Positions 30,455 through 41,312 are shown, counted from the stretch's first letter. The stretch: 44,968 bases of DNA from Balamuthia mandrillaris (GCA_031835245.1 JAVKOQ010000389.1:1-44968), one strand, 5' to 3'. Notes: a model not told the origin generated them from the sequence alone. A program made the numbers and translations.

Positions 30455-31891
30455 ATGAGAACACTCCTTGCCGCTTTGGCGGTGGCTCTGCTGTTCGCTG
30501 GCAGCAGCTTCGCCCAACAAGAACAAGAACAACCACAACCACAACAACAACAAGGATGCGGAGTTGTGGTGGTGAACGCCCTGGCTATTCCGTTTCCGCT
30601 GACCATCCAGGTGGCCAACCAGACCGTGGAGGGGCTGGCCCCTGGCGAGTGCGAGCTCTTCATGAACGTTCCCTGCGGGGAGGGCAGCAACGAGCTCCCC
30701 GTTCGCCTCTTTGCCCAACGGGCGGAGGATGAGGGTGAGGAGCCAGAGGAGAATCCCGAGGGAGACGCGCAGCAGTGCCCTCTCTTCGTTTCCTTTGTCA
30801 ACCTCAACACTGCCCAACAACAGGAAGAGCAACAGCCGGACGACCCAGAGCAACAAGAAGGCGAACAACAACAAGAACAGCCACAGCAGCAGCTACCGGA
30901 AGAGGAACAACAACAAGAACAAGACGAACAAGAACAGCAGCCGGAACAACCACAATACATTCACTACATTGTAGTGTCGCACCGCATTCAGCTGCAGCAG
31001 CAACAACAGAAACCGGCCAGCCTCATCGGCTCGTTCCCGTTGCAGTACCAGAACCAGGACTTGCCCATTGCCTTGATCTACGATAGGGCTGCCTTGCCTC
31101 AGCAAGAGCTCCAGGAGGGCGAGGTTGCTTTGGCATTCTGGCACACCGCCGCCGGTACTTCTTTCCCTGTTGACGTCGAGCTCAGAGGAACTCAGCAGCA
31201 ACAAGGCGAAGGCGAAGGTCAAGGCGAAGGTCAAGGCGAAGGCCAAGGTCAAGGCGAAGGTCAAGGCGAAGGTCAAGGCCAAGGGGAAGGCGAAGGTCAA
31301 GGCCAAGGACAAGGCGAAGGCGAGGGCGAAGGTGGAGCTATGGTCCAACAAAGACGCCAGGTAGAGGAGCAACAGGACCAAGAAGGGCAGGTGTTGCAGC
31401 AATTCACCCTTGAACCCTACCAAAGGGAAGACTGGATGGTTATCCCGCAGAACCAGCAGGTCGAAGCCATCCTCGTCATGAACGCCACCCAGCCTCAACA
31501 AGACCAACAGCAACAACAGAGCGGCCAGACTATCTTGCAGCAAAACATACAACAGGAGTACCCTCAGTTCAGTGGCCAACTCGTCACTGGATTCATCATC
31601 ACCCCTCCTCCTGAGCTGCAACAGCAAGAAGCTGGGGAAGGAGAAGGAGAAGGAGAAGGAGAAGGAGAAGGAGAAGGAGAAGGAGAAGGAGGAGAAGGAC
31701 AAGATCAACCGCAACGACGACAGGAGGAAGAGGAGATGGGTCCTACCGTCTTCTTCACCAACTGTGCAACGCAGTACTTTGAGATGGTGATGGCGCAACA
31801 ACAACAGCAACCAGATCAACAAGACGACCAGCCACAAGAAGAGTCCGATGTGGCAGCTGACGTTACCGTGCCTGGCGGTTGTTCCCCTTGA
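30455..31891 (+). CDS. Secreted Gln/Glu-rich repeat protein
   Basis: Single-exon gene of 478 residues. The ATG at 30455 is chosen because it starts a textbook signal peptide (MRTLLAALAVALLFAGSSFA/QQ); the open frame extends upstream without features. The mature chain alternates folded-looking blocks with low-complexity ones: CGVVVVNALAIPFPLTIQVA, CELFMNVPCGEG, LIGSFPLQYQNQDLPIALIY, VEAILVMNATQPQ and GPTVFFTNCATQYFEMVM. Between them are Gln-rich runs, a GEGQ/GQGE tract (about 250-290) and a GE tract (about 394-408). Four or more Cys could form disulfides. I do not recognise the family; a cyst-wall, matrix or storage role is only a guess from the composition, which recalls Gln-rich structural and storage proteins. 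Confidence 0.85.
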   Translation: MRTLLAALAVALLFAGSSFAQQEQEQPQPQQQQGCGVVVVNALAIPFPLTIQVANQTVEGLAPGECELFMNVPCGEGSNELPVRLFAQRAEDEGEEPEENPEGDAQQCPLFVSFVNLNTAQQQEEQQPDDPEQQEGEQQQEQPQQQLPEEEQQQEQDEQEQQPEQPQYIHYIVVSHRIQLQQQQQKPASLIGSFPLQYQNQDLPIALIYDRAALPQQELQEGEVALAFWHTAAGTSFPVDVELRGTQQQQGEGEGQGEGQGEGQGQGEGQGEGQGQGEGEGQGQGQGEGEGEGGAMVQQRRQVEEQQDQEGQVLQQFTLEPYQREDWMVIPQNQQVEAILVMNATQPQQDQQQQQSGQTILQQNIQQEYPQFSGQLVTGFIITPPPELQQQEAGEGEGEGEGEGEGEGEGEGGEGQDQPQRRQEEEEMGPTVFFTNCATQYFEMVMAQQQQQPDQQDDQPQEESDVAADVTVPGGCSP

Positions 31892-32332
31892 AGCTTCAAA
31901 AATCGTTGTCCATAAGCAATAACACTCACGCATAAAAGTTCTTTGAGAACGAACAAACAAGGAGAACAATAAAACCAATCTCGCTGATATATATAGTGCA
32001 GCCGCCACAAGGTAGACCAAAGTATTGGGGGACCATATAGTTTCCCACGTGAGACAACGGGGAATCGCGTGGCTTGTTATCTCGGTGTTGTCCTCTCCTG
32101 CCGATAGGCGCTCTTTTCCTCTCCCAGGCATCCGACGCGGATACTTGAGTGAGGGCAAAATATGTCCAACCCAAAACGGAAAAAGCAAGCACATTCGTAG
32201 GAGACCAAATCCGGCCGGGCGAAAGCTGCCTCCAAGGGAACCACCAGTCTCTCTTTCAAGAAAAGGAAAAAACCGCACGTTGTCCCTTGCGGAACGAGCT
32301 GCTTGGGAAGGTAAAGAATACCCACGCAAAAG
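31892..32332. other. Intergenic region
   Basis: 440 bp between two plus-strand genes, with a short TATATATA run near 31986-31995. It presumably holds the 3' end of the Gln-rich gene and the promoter of the methyltransferase. No other feature is seen. Confidence 0.5.
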
Positions 32333-33954
32333 ATGAGAGGCTCAGCGACGGTCAAGTGGAGGCCCGCGCCCGTACTTTGGGTCGTTCTGTTGTTGGGTTT
32401 GCTCAGCTTGTTTCTCTTCTTCGAGCTGAAACGACGGGAAGACCGCATGGAAGGAATACTCAGACGCCAGATGCAGGGTGGCCCGTCCTTGCAGCAACAG
32501 AAGCGGGAGGAGGATCACAGCCTGGTCGAGGCTTCCGTTCACCAACTTCAAAAACAGTTTGAGAACCTGGCGTCGGAAGTTTCAACTTTTCGAAGGCAAG
32601 TTTATGATGAAGTACAACAACAGCAGCAACATAAGCAGGAGGAGGATAATTGTCAAGTGGAGGCCACCATCCTCAAACTCCAAAAACAATTTGAAAACCT
32701 GGAGTCAGCCGTTACCACCTTGCAACGGCTGATGCAACAGGAAGCACAACAACAACAAGCAGGACACCAAAATGTACAGTCCACTTTGGTGGAACTTCAG
32801 AAGCAAGTTCGGAAGCTGGAAGCTACCATTGAGTCCCACCAAGATATGATCTCCTCCCACGCCGCCATTCCTCATTCCGTAGCTACTCCTGCTTCGCAAA
32901 GCAACTCAGACAGTTTCTGTACTGCAACGCCGGAAAAAGATCTTCACAACGCTGGTGTGTGGCGGCCGATGGACTGGTCCAAACTCTCTCTTCCTGTACC
33001 AGCCAACCCTTCTGCCTACAATCGTGCGTTTGTTGGGTTTTGCTCTCCCTTCATGTATGCCTTTGTGCAGCGGGGGTTCCACTTTTGTCACTACGACCCC
33101 AAAAAGGACATCTACATCAGCAAAGCTATTGCTTCAGGTTCATTCTTCGAGCAGAATGAGCTGTTCACGGTAACGCATGGCATACCCAAACAGGGGATTG
33201 TTTTTGATGTGGGAGCTAACATCGGCATCTGGACCATGTGGTTGGGGGCACGTGGCAACCTGGTCTATTCTTTCGAGCCGATTCAGGACAGTTTCAGTTT
33301 GCTTACCCGCAGTGTGGCCATGAACGGGCTGACGGAAAGAGTTCATTGTTATAACAACGCTCTGGGGGATCGTAACGCTATCACCCGCATTGAAGTTAAC
33401 CAGAACAACAGGGGAGGAAGCTTCATCAGGGACTTGTTAGGGTTTGTTCCTGAGCAAAATATATCATTGGTAACATTGGATGGCTTGTTGCCGGAATTGG
33501 AACGAAAGCACGGATCAAACTTTGAGGTCGAACTGATGAAGGTACTATTGGGTCTCTTTTCGCATGATGAGCATCCGTCTCCCTTCCGCTTATCCCTCTC
33601 CTTTCTTCAATTTATCTTCTGTCGTTGCTCTCTTTTCATTTTGCTCATCTTCAAGTTCTTCGTGGTTTTCCAAAGGTGGACGTGGAAGGTTATGAAGGAC
33701 GGTTTTTGTTAGGGGCATCCCAGTTCATGGCCAGACACACCCCCAAAGTCATATTCATGGAGATTACTCCCAATTCTTTGCAAGCAGTCGGCTGCAATGC
33801 TCTCAACATGCTCGAATATCTCGTAACAACCTTGGGGTATTTTCCTCATTCGGATAGGCTACAGCTTATCCCTGACTTGAAGGCTTGGGTGTCCAGCATC
33901 GGTGGTCTTCGTAACATAGTTTTGTCACAGAATCCCTTAGAACCTGGGTTGTAA
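32333..33954 (+). CDS. Membrane-anchored FkbM-family methyltransferase
   Basis: Two exons (32333-33541, 33676-33954, phase 0) give 495 residues. A type II anchor (VLWVVLLLGLLSLFLFF, about 14-30) is followed by a long coiled coil with three repeats of the type HQLQKQFENL/LKLQKQFENL/VELQKQVRKL (about 60-170). The lumenal catalytic domain is FkbM-like: SAM-binding motif IVFDVGANIGIWTMWLG, the acidic motif VYSFEPIQ, NNALGDRNA, ISLVTLDGLL and VDVEGYEGRFLLGA, ending with PKVIFMEI. FkbM enzymes O-methylate sugars or small metabolites. The topology (short cytosolic tail, anchor, stalk, enzyme) is that of Golgi glycan-modifying enzymes, so glycan methylation is inferred. AATAAA follows the stop by six bases, a likely poly(A) signal. 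Confidence 0.9.
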
Positions 33955-33959
33955 TGTGC

Positions 33960-33965
33960 AATAAA
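33960..33965 (+). terminator. Likely poly(A) signal
   Basis: AATAAA a few bases after the FkbM-methyltransferase stop codon. An extremely short 3' UTR fits the compact spacing here. Confidence 0.4.
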
Positions 33966-34204
33966 TAAGAATAAAAAAAAAAGAAGAGATACATCGTGAA
34001 AACGAAACTCTCTCGCTCCTTCTCTCTCTTGAAAAGAAGATCCATTTCTTTCTTCTCTGGTCACTTTATTCTATTTTATCGTTTGTCTTTCGCCTTCGCC
34101 ACCGGAACGTCGTTTCAAAACCAGCCCAAACCGTGGAGGAGAAGTTGCATTACAGCATCTACAAAATCTTTTATTTGTATGCGACAAAAGAGAAAGTACC
34201 AAAC

Positions 34205-35590
34205 CTAAAAATACATGGAACTATAACTTCTGTCACCTCTTGACTTGGAGTAATCGCTGGAATAAGCGCGCAGCTTCGACGTACGGGTCACGCCGGAATG
34301 GCGCAGTTCCTCGACGGCACTCCTGGTTCTCTTCAGCAATGATTCCACTCCGAGTTGACCTCCCAACTGGGCATCGTCCACCTCCACAATGCCTTCCAAC
34401 AACTCCAGTGCCCTTTCATACAAAGCGATGCATTGATCTCTTCTTTCTTTGTGGGACAACGAGGCACCACCAGCCCCCATTAAGTGATGTAGCTGCTTGT
34501 CTATCTCTGCGGTCTGTTGAATCACCGCCTGGGCATGCACTTCGACATTCTTGCTGTTTTCCACCCGTTCGTGCTCATCCGTGAAGCCTATCTTCATGGT
34601 CTGCCCTATGCTTCTTTCCACTGGTTCACCTGTAATAGGGTCCTCCGTCTTAAAGATCAACTGACAATGCAATACTTCTTCGTCTTCTTTCTCATCACCG
34701 CTTTCCCCTTCTTTTCTTCTTCCTTTTGGAGAAACTTCCATTTCTAACACAAGTGATCGAACGTTGTCTGCACGAAGGTCTCCCAACCGTACGCCTCCTG
34801 TCAAAGCCTGCCCTTGATCCTTCTGCCCATAGACCTTGCGAACGAGGCCTGAATGGACGCCTTGCACGCGAAGCACCGCCTCCATGGCCACCACGTTTTG
34901 CGTAAAGTTAAGGGCAAAGGAAACGAAGTTCGGAATGGCATTGGCTCCTTCGATGAAAAAGAACGCTCCATGGCCACCACGCTCCGCAATTGCCGTCATC
35001 AACTCCTCGTCAAAGTCCGAACCAAGACCAAAGGTAGAGACTTGAATGCCGTGAGGTCCATAAAGTTCGTTCGCCACTTTGTTCAGGATACGGCCCTTGT
35101 CTTGTACTCCTTCGTTCACGAGACCGTCCGAGAAGAGGAAGACACGGGGGCAATAACCGGCCTTCGCATGTCGAACCAAAAGCTCAGCTCCTCGCTCGAG
35201 TCCCGCCCACAAGTTGGTGTAACTACCCGCTTGGATGCTGTTTACTTTGGCCCTGAGGGCATCGCGCTGGGAGATGCTCGCGTTCTCAAAGATGGTGTCC
35301 ACCTGGGAGTCGTAACACACGAGATGGAGTACATCGTCTTCGCGCAAGCTCTCAATAAGTCCGGTGATGGCAGCCGTTGCGTTATCCAGCTTGCTTCCCT
35401 GCATGCTTCCAGAACGATCCAAAACGATGGCCAGGTTGAGGGGCATTCGCGGTTTGCTCGCTTCACTGGTAGCAAGCGGGCCAGTTCGGAGCTTGACCAG
35501 GACGTCCACCTTGTTGAGGACCCCAGAGAGAGCGTAGTTGTGGGCCGGGAGGAGCTCCACTTTCACCAGGTCATCCGCTTCGGCTTGCAT
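34205..35590 (-). CDS. VWA-domain protein
   Basis: Single-exon gene of 461 residues. A von Willebrand factor A domain spans about 48-225: the MIDAS motif DRSGSM in NLAIVLDRSGSMQGSKLD, the threonine in SYTNLWAGL and the second aspartate in VFLFSDGLVNEG, so divalent-metal binding should be intact. A beta-rich region follows (GLVRKVYGQKDQG, LVLEMEVSPKG), then a helical C-terminus (IALYERALELLEGIVEV) and a Ser/Tyr/Arg tail. No signal peptide or TM segment is seen, so it is probably intracellular. This arrangement is shared with many VWA/VIT-like proteins of plants and protists of uncertain role. A 22-bp palindrome lies 47 bp upstream of its ATG. Confidence 0.9.
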   Translation of the reverse strand: MQAEADDLVKVELLPAHNYALSGVLNKVDVLVKLRTGPLATSEASKPRMPLNLAIVLDRSGSMQGSKLDNATAAITGLIESLREDDVLHLVCYDSQVDTIFENASISQRDALRAKVNSIQAGSYTNLWAGLERGAELLVRHAKAGYCPRVFLFSDGLVNEGVQDKGRILNKVANELYGPHGIQVSTFGLGSDFDEELMTAIAERGGHGAFFFIEGANAIPNFVSFALNFTQNVVAMEAVLRVQGVHSGLVRKVYGQKDQGQALTGGVRLGDLRADNVRSLVLEMEVSPKGRRKEGESGDEKEDEEVLHCQLIFKTEDPITGEPVERSIGQTMKIGFTDEHERVENSKNVEVHAQAVIQQTAEIDKQLHHLMGAGGASLSHKERRDQCIALYERALELLEGIVEVDDAQLGGQLGVESLLKRTRSAVEELRHSGVTRTSKLRAYSSDYSKSRGDRSYSSMYF

Positions 35591-35636
35591 GTTTGCTGCA
35601 GTACTTGATGTTCAATGTTTGTTGTTCAAGTTGAAG

Positions 35637-35658
35637 GACCGACAGGATCCTGTCGGTC
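35637..35658. promoter_or_regulatory. 22-bp perfect palindrome
   Basis: GACCGACAGGA/TCCTGTCGGTC without spacer, starting 47 bp upstream of the VWA gene ATG. CTTTAAAAAG, a TATA-like sequence in the minus direction, lies immediately upstream (about 35661-35670). It may be an operator-like dimer site or a leader hairpin. Confidence 0.55.
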
Positions 35659-36413
35659 TTCTTTTTAAAGGGCACGGGGAGGAGAGGCACATTCCCTGAA
35701 GGAAGGGCAAAAAACAAAACGCACAGGGAGGCTCTCTTTTTCGCACGGGATACCTATAAATACGCCCACCTGCGGTTCGTTGTTGTGTTACTGGAAGCAA
35801 CAACGAACACAAGGCGAAAATGGGGGAATGGGGTCAGTTGATTTTGTTCCTCGCGCCAGCAAGTGCGGAAGGCAAACTCCCGCCTTGCTTGCATTCTTCA
35901 CTGCAAATCTTTCTTTCTTTGCTTTAATTACGATAAAATAATTATTTCTGAATTAATCCGAGAGTTTAATATTATCTTTCTAACAAAAAATGGCTCATGT
36001 CAAGTGTAAATTATTCTTCAGCAGGACAGATATGTGAAGATGGTTCATTCCTTCTGGTTTTCTTTTTTTAAAAAAAAAAACAGAAAGCGAAACGAACCAC
36101 CTCAAACGAAACCTTCAAAAGATATTCCTCTTTCTAATCATCGCCATTTTGTTAGAAAAAAAAATAATAATAATGCACTCATATCAAACTAATAATCTTC
36201 TTCGGACGAGTTTCAACATGTTTGTCTTTTGTTTCTTTCTTCTTCTTCTTCTTCCTTTCTTCTTCATCTTCTTCCAACATTGAGAAGGAAAAGGAGAAAA
36301 AAGAGGTAGAGAAGGGGAGAAAGAAAGTGAAAAGACCATTCAAAGCGGCCTATTGAAGTGTAATCATAGTGCAAAAAAATGAAGAAAGACAAGGAGAGAA
36401 CAGAACAGAAGAG

Positions 36414-36419
<6 letters not shown>

Positions 36420-36448
<29 letters not shown>
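36420..36448. repeat. (GA)n microsatellite, intergenic
   Basis: Lies between the VWA and PARP-like genes, outside any coding model. Confidence 0.85.
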
Positions 36449-36451
<3 letters not shown>

Positions 36452-36793
36452 AAGAAGAAACTGTTCGTCAGGACTTCTCGCAGACGCAAAACAAAAGTTA
36501 TGCGTCTGATATCACCAGAATTTCTTCAGCATTGGCTTGTTTTCATCATTCGAACAGCGAAAAATAAAAACGAATAGACTAGAAAGGAGACAAAGAAAAA
36601 GAAAAAGGAAAAAGAAAGAGCGCACACAAAGAAAAAGAGAAAGGGATCTCATCTCTTTTTTTTTTTTTTCTTCCACCAGCATATAAAAAGAATTGGCAGA
36701 TAAGAAAAACAAAAATACAACACCGAATAAGAAAGAAAAGAAAAACTGGAACTGTTTTACCTTCGATTTGTCCTTGTTCTCCTCTCTCTTTTG

Positions 36794-37108
36794 TTAGACG
36801 TATTTGTCGAGATTCAAGTCCTTTGCCTGTACGTTGACTCCAGAGTTGCCACCAGGGTAGAACAAGAAGAATCGAGTGGCAACACAATCCGCGTTTCTCA
36901 CCACATAGTAAGGATTTGGGGTGTGAGGCACATCTGGGTGTTTCACTACTTCTGCGATTGCCATACAAGTTAAACTAAAAATTTAGAGTAAGTTTGTTGT
37001 TTAAAAAAATTCTAGAAGGTGAGTGGTAAAAGGAGGAACCTGGAAGAATCTCCGAATCGACTCTTGGACCATGCTCTGCCAGTTCTAGCATAACCCATGC
37101 TTGTTGCT

Positions 37109-37142
<34 letters not shown>

Positions 37143-38058
37143 GCTCTTGTGCTCGCATTTTCTCTTCCTCTTTTTGGTTCGTTGTGTCTTTCCATTCTTG
37201 GTTTGACAAAATAAACAGGTGCTTTAAAAAAAGGTTGGAATATTTACCAGAGTCAGGAGCGAGATATACACCAGGGCCATAAGCTTGTCCTGTCGTTTGC
37301 AGCTTTGTACCAGAACAGTTCAACAATCCTTTACGCAGAATTGAATGCTATATTTCTTTCGTTAGCACAAGATAAAATTCAAAAGAGAGAAACATAAAAA
37401 TAAAGAAAACGAAAGGGTGACTTAAAATTACCCAATTCTCAATTCCAGAACCGTGAAACGCGAAATAGCTGCCATATTGTTTTCTCCATGCTTTGAAGGT
37501 AGCTGTCTTAGTGGGATTTGTTTCAGCAGTGAGCATGTATTGATGCTTTGTTCGCATTGCCTCGAGTTGCAGATTAGGCGGCAGCAACAACATAGCCGAT
37601 CGATTGACAGACAGAATCCAAGACAACAAACGATAAATGGCGCCTTTAATATTAGAGCGGCAACATGAGATGCAAAGAAAAACGCAAAATAAGGAAAGCA
37701 AAAGAAAGTAACGACGTGAAAGAAACATACCATTGTTGTCAATAGATGAAAGGTATGTAATAAGTTCCTTTTCAGAGCCACAGCGCTTCTTCATGTCATC
37801 CACGGAGGGAACCATATCCAACACGCGCACCACTTCATCATACTGTTTGGTGCCATGGCTCTCGTAGAAAGGAGGGAACGGATCAAAGATGTCACCTTTT
37901 CTATGAGAGGTGGCTGCGGCTACAATCATAGAGATGTACAAGTCGACCACGTCGGGATTGTTCAGGATGTCGTTCGAAATGGAAGAAGGACAAAAGGTCA
38001 TCGGGATCGAATCACAAACACCTGTTAATTATAATAGCAAATGATTTTAGTAACAGAG

Positions 38059-38094
<36 letters not shown>

Positions 38095-39862
38095 CATACC
38101 CAACTCGATGTAGTTGAATTGGCAGGTACCAATAGTACAAATAGTGGGATCGGTAATTTCCTCGTTGATGATGCGCTTATCACAAATCAAGCAATAGCCA
38201 ATGCAGTTGGGCAGTCTCCGAACGAGGTACGTAGTCAGCTCTAGCAACATGTTGCGATCCTTAAATGTTTCTATGATGAATGTAAAGAGGCGAAAGAAAC
38301 CAAAGGGGGGAAAGCACGAGAAAGAATGGAAGAAATATAACGGTAAGCCAGACAAAATTGGTGCTAATAACTTTTGTAGCCATGTACCTTGCGGATCGCT
38401 AAGAAGCTGAATTCCCTCCACGCTGCCGCCAGCATCCAAGATCTGGTTGCACGCCTTTTCTACGTCCATATTATTTTGTGTAAGCGCAATGGCGACACCT
38501 AACTGGTGGCAATCCTTGGTGAAATAATTCTCTATAGCATAAAGTAAGTGAAAGCTGTAAATACTATAGATAACGGGAGAGAGACTGTACCGAGCTTTTC
38601 TTTCTTACGGGTAACTAACGCTTGTTGCTCCTTTACAGCAGGAGTTATGGCACGACTTGTTTTTGGAGTGCTCTTTTTTCGCTTCTAGATTATTTAAAGG
38701 ACGAATTGAGAAACGAGAAGCAGAAGAAGTGGAAGAAGAAGAAGAAGCACAAGAAGAACAAGAAGAACAAGAAGAAGAACAAGAAGAAGAAGAAGAAGAA
38801 GAAGAAGAAGAACAAGAACAAGAAGAACAAGAAGAACAAGAAGAACAAGAAGAAGAAGAACAAGAACAAGAACAAGAACAAGAACAAGAACAAGAACAAG
38901 AACAAGCACATAAGACAACAACACGAATAAGAACAAGAACAAGAAAAGGCATACCAGCTTTTTGCTCGTCTTCTTGTCTTTCTTGGATTCCTTCTTCTCC
39001 TTTTCTTTATCTTTCTCTTTTTCCTTGCCTTTGCCTTTGCCTTTATCTTTCTTAGTGCTTTTGATAGAACTCTTTCCTTTGGACTTTTTATCGCGCATAA
39101 CAGGGGTCGACGACGCAGAGGAAGAAGATGACTCGGTATTCAGCCCTCGAAGAAGTGGCACGTTATCACTTAACCAAGAAACAGCAGCCTCATAGTCATA
39201 GTTGCATGTCTCCCACGCGAATTGGCAAGTGTTTTTATCCCAGCCCATCGCCATAAGTTTTTGTACAGGTCGGCCTTCGTGCTCCACATGAAGAGAGTTC
39301 CAAACGCGTTCCATAAATTGACGCGCAACGTTCTCCATTTGTTCACCGAGGCCACACTTCACTTCTTCGTCAGCCTTTCCTTTGGCTTTTGGATGTATCA
39401 CTTTTACTTGTGGGATACGCTAAAAACAGAAATATTAACCATACGGGAGAACGAACAAACAAAAAAAGAAAAGAACGACAAGCAGGATCGAAACAAAGTA
39501 TGGGAAACACACCTTATCTGCCATGTAATCGCCAGAACCAAACTGAGTGGAGAGCACTATTTTGGAATGATATTCAGGGTCTACTCCCATTTTCTTTTGC
39601 ACTTCACTGTTCAGCGGGGCAACGTCCAGTTGGATTCGCACGCTGTCGATGAAGGGATATACCTGAATGGTATCTGTACCGTAGAGAGACATAACAACTT
39701 CACCATGTCTCATCAGCTTGCTTTTTTCTTCACCTGCGTCATCCTTTGTTTAAAGCAATCTTCTTTGTTATTTGAAGAAAACGAGACGAGAGAGAAACAA
39801 AAAAAGAAACAAACGAAAGATATAAGAGCAAAAGGATAGGGAGAAGGAAGGGAGATGGGATG

Positions 39863-39909
<47 letters not shown>

Positions 39910-40252
39910 AAACTAAATACCACTCCATCTAGATAGTCTTCATCATCAAAATACTCTTCATCGCTGCCCTCCTTTTGTTTCACAAAATCAAACGCTTAGG
40001 TCTTGCAAGACTTCAAAGAATAGCATCGTAAAATGAAGAGTAATATCGTACCTCAGCCTCACCACCAGCATTACTAGTTGCAGCAGACTTGCGAATGTTT
40101 CGCGACCTACTGAGAGACAACGCACCAACACGAGGCACCCTGAACTCAACCACCTTGCTCAACTCTGGTGTAATGGAGTTAAAAAAAAACCGTAACAGAA
40201 CCAAAGAAAAGAACAAAGCAAAAGAGACGATAGAGAATTAGAAAACTGAGTA

Positions 40253-40292
<40 letters not shown>

Positions 40293-40871
40293 AAAGAGAG
40301 AGAATGAGAAGAGAGAGAAAGTGAGAGAAGAACTGAAACCATTTAGTAGACGATGAATGATCGATCCAATAGAGGCTGTGGGCTTCTCGCAATACTCTCC
40401 TACCGCTGCCAAGAGCGGCTAAACAACACAGCCATATAAGAATAAACGAGAAATCAAAAAGAAAATAAAACAAAAAGTACCTCAAGTTCTTCCGATTCCT
40501 CTCCATCGTCCACAGAGATCTATTCCAAAACATCAAAAGATCTTAGAAGAACGACAAACCAACATGAAGACAAAAAAACAAAAAGAAGGAAAGGAACGAG
40601 GATAAGGACCATGGGCCGAAAGTCGGGAAAGTCTTCGGGGATGTAGAACCCAAAACGAAAGGTCCGGCCCTCTACCTCGATCCTTAGGCTCAATTGTCTC
40701 TCATCTTTGTCCCATTTGAACGCTAAAACGACAACGATTGCAGATTTCTGTTTAGTGCCTGTTGTTTTTTTTGAAGAAGGGGAAAGGAACGAGGGAACCT
40801 TTGACCACGGTGCCGGTGTAAGCCTCTTTCAGACTGGCGAGTTGTGCGTCCAGCTTTTTGCGTTCAGACAT
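36794..40871 (-). CDS. PARP6/8-like ADP-ribosyltransferase with RWD-like and UBA-like regions
   Basis: Sixteen exons join in phase at all junctions to 789 residues. N-terminus (about 24-62): RWD/UBC-like strand pattern FRFGFYIPEDFPDFRPM. A UBA domain lies at about 270-310 (VQKLMAMGWDKNTCQFAWET), followed by a Lys-rich linker. A second UBA-like helix set is at about 415-445 (GVAIALTQNNMDVEKACNQI). A Cys-rich module typical of PARP6/PARP8 follows (LPNCIGYCLICDKRI, PTICTIGTCQF). The catalytic domain is at about 605-789: YGSYFAFHGSGIENWHSILR with the NAD-binding His-Gly, YGPGVYLAPDS with the conserved Tyr, and CVATRFFLFY. By family it would be a mono-ADP-ribosyltransferase. The UBA and RWD-like regions suggest ubiquitin-linked targeting. 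Four introns carry (CT)n on the sense strand and one a long TTC/TTG repeat. Confidence 0.92.
37112..37139. repeat. (GA)n microsatellite, CT on the sense strand
   Basis: Lies near the acceptor of the intron before exon 15 of the PARP-like gene (CTCTCAAAAG acceptor). Confidence 0.9.
38062..38092. repeat. (GA)n microsatellite, CT on the sense strand
   Basis: Lies a few bases after the GTATGA donor of the intron following exon 11 of the PARP-like gene. Confidence 0.9.
38722..38906. repeat. (GAA/GAACAA)n repeat in intron
   Basis: About 185 nt of GAA triplets and GAACAA hexamers on the plus strand, fully inside the intron between exons 8 and 9 of the PARP-like gene. It creates long open frames of Glu/Gln or Lys/Asn that are not genes. 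Confidence 0.9.
39866..39907. repeat. (GA)21 microsatellite, CT on the sense strand
   Basis: Lies about 14 nt after the GTATTT donor of the intron after exon 6 of the PARP-like gene. It is the longest pure dinucleotide run in the window. Confidence 0.9.
40256..40289. repeat. (GA)n microsatellite, CT on the sense strand
   Basis: Lies in the intron after exon 4 of the PARP-like gene. Confidence 0.9.
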
Positions 40872-41312
40872 GTTTGTTTTTTTTTTTTTTCCTGTAGCAC
40901 ACCACCCCTACTACTCTACAGAGCCCCTCTAAAGTCTCTAAGCCCTGGGTATGCTACTTTTTTTCGAGCACCCAGCACCTGCCTAAACCCCTTATGTTTT
41001 CTCTTAATGTTTTTTTTTTGTTTTTGTCTGGCGCCGAAAAGAGCGGAACACCCTTGGTGCTACTTTTTTTTGTCTCAACAACAACAACAACAAAGCTGCG
41101 CGAGAAGAAGGCTTTGAAAGAACACCATATATGCCACTCGGTGGACTGCGAACCAAGAGAAACTTGCTTCCACTGCCCTTTTTGCAACCCGAAAGAGAGA
41201 GCCAGTGGTGTCTGTTTTTTTTTTTGGAGTTGATGGAGATCTCTCTTCCTCAAGCTTTAACGAGGAACGAATTTTGAATCAAAATGGTTTTTTGTCTTGT
41301 GAGGAGGAAAAA
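40872..41312. other. Intergenic region
   Basis: 440 bp between the PARP-like start and the stop of the upstream minus-strand gene. It has T homopolymers and one CAA run (41078-41092) and should contain the PARP-like promoter. No coding exon is seen. Confidence 0.5.

Larger units (their letters stand above)
35591..36793. other. Intergenic region
   Basis: 1.2 kb between the VWA gene start and the PARP-like stop. It holds a 22-bp perfect palindrome, a TATAAATA on the plus strand (35755-35762), an A/T-rich stretch and a (GA)n run (36420-36448). A 35-codon plus-strand frame from ATG 35820 follows the TATAAATA, but nothing supports it as a gene. Confidence 0.5.

Noticed and set aside
30893-32329. 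Minus-strand frame of 478 residues opposite the Gln-rich gene
   Set aside because: Leu/Phe-rich antisense of Gln/Glu repeats, no domain, no sensible start.
34853-35608. Plus-strand frame of 251 residues
   Set aside because: Antisense of the VWA gene; no domain match and the minus frame has the MIDAS motif.
35820-35930. Short plus-strand frame after TATAAATA
   Set aside because: Only about 35 codons, no recognisable motif, no follow-on exon. The TATA-like sequence alone is too weak.
38605-39055. Frames of Glu/Gln, Lys/Asn or Ser/Cys repeats
   Set aside because: They come from the GAA/GAACAA repeat inside a PARP-like intron.
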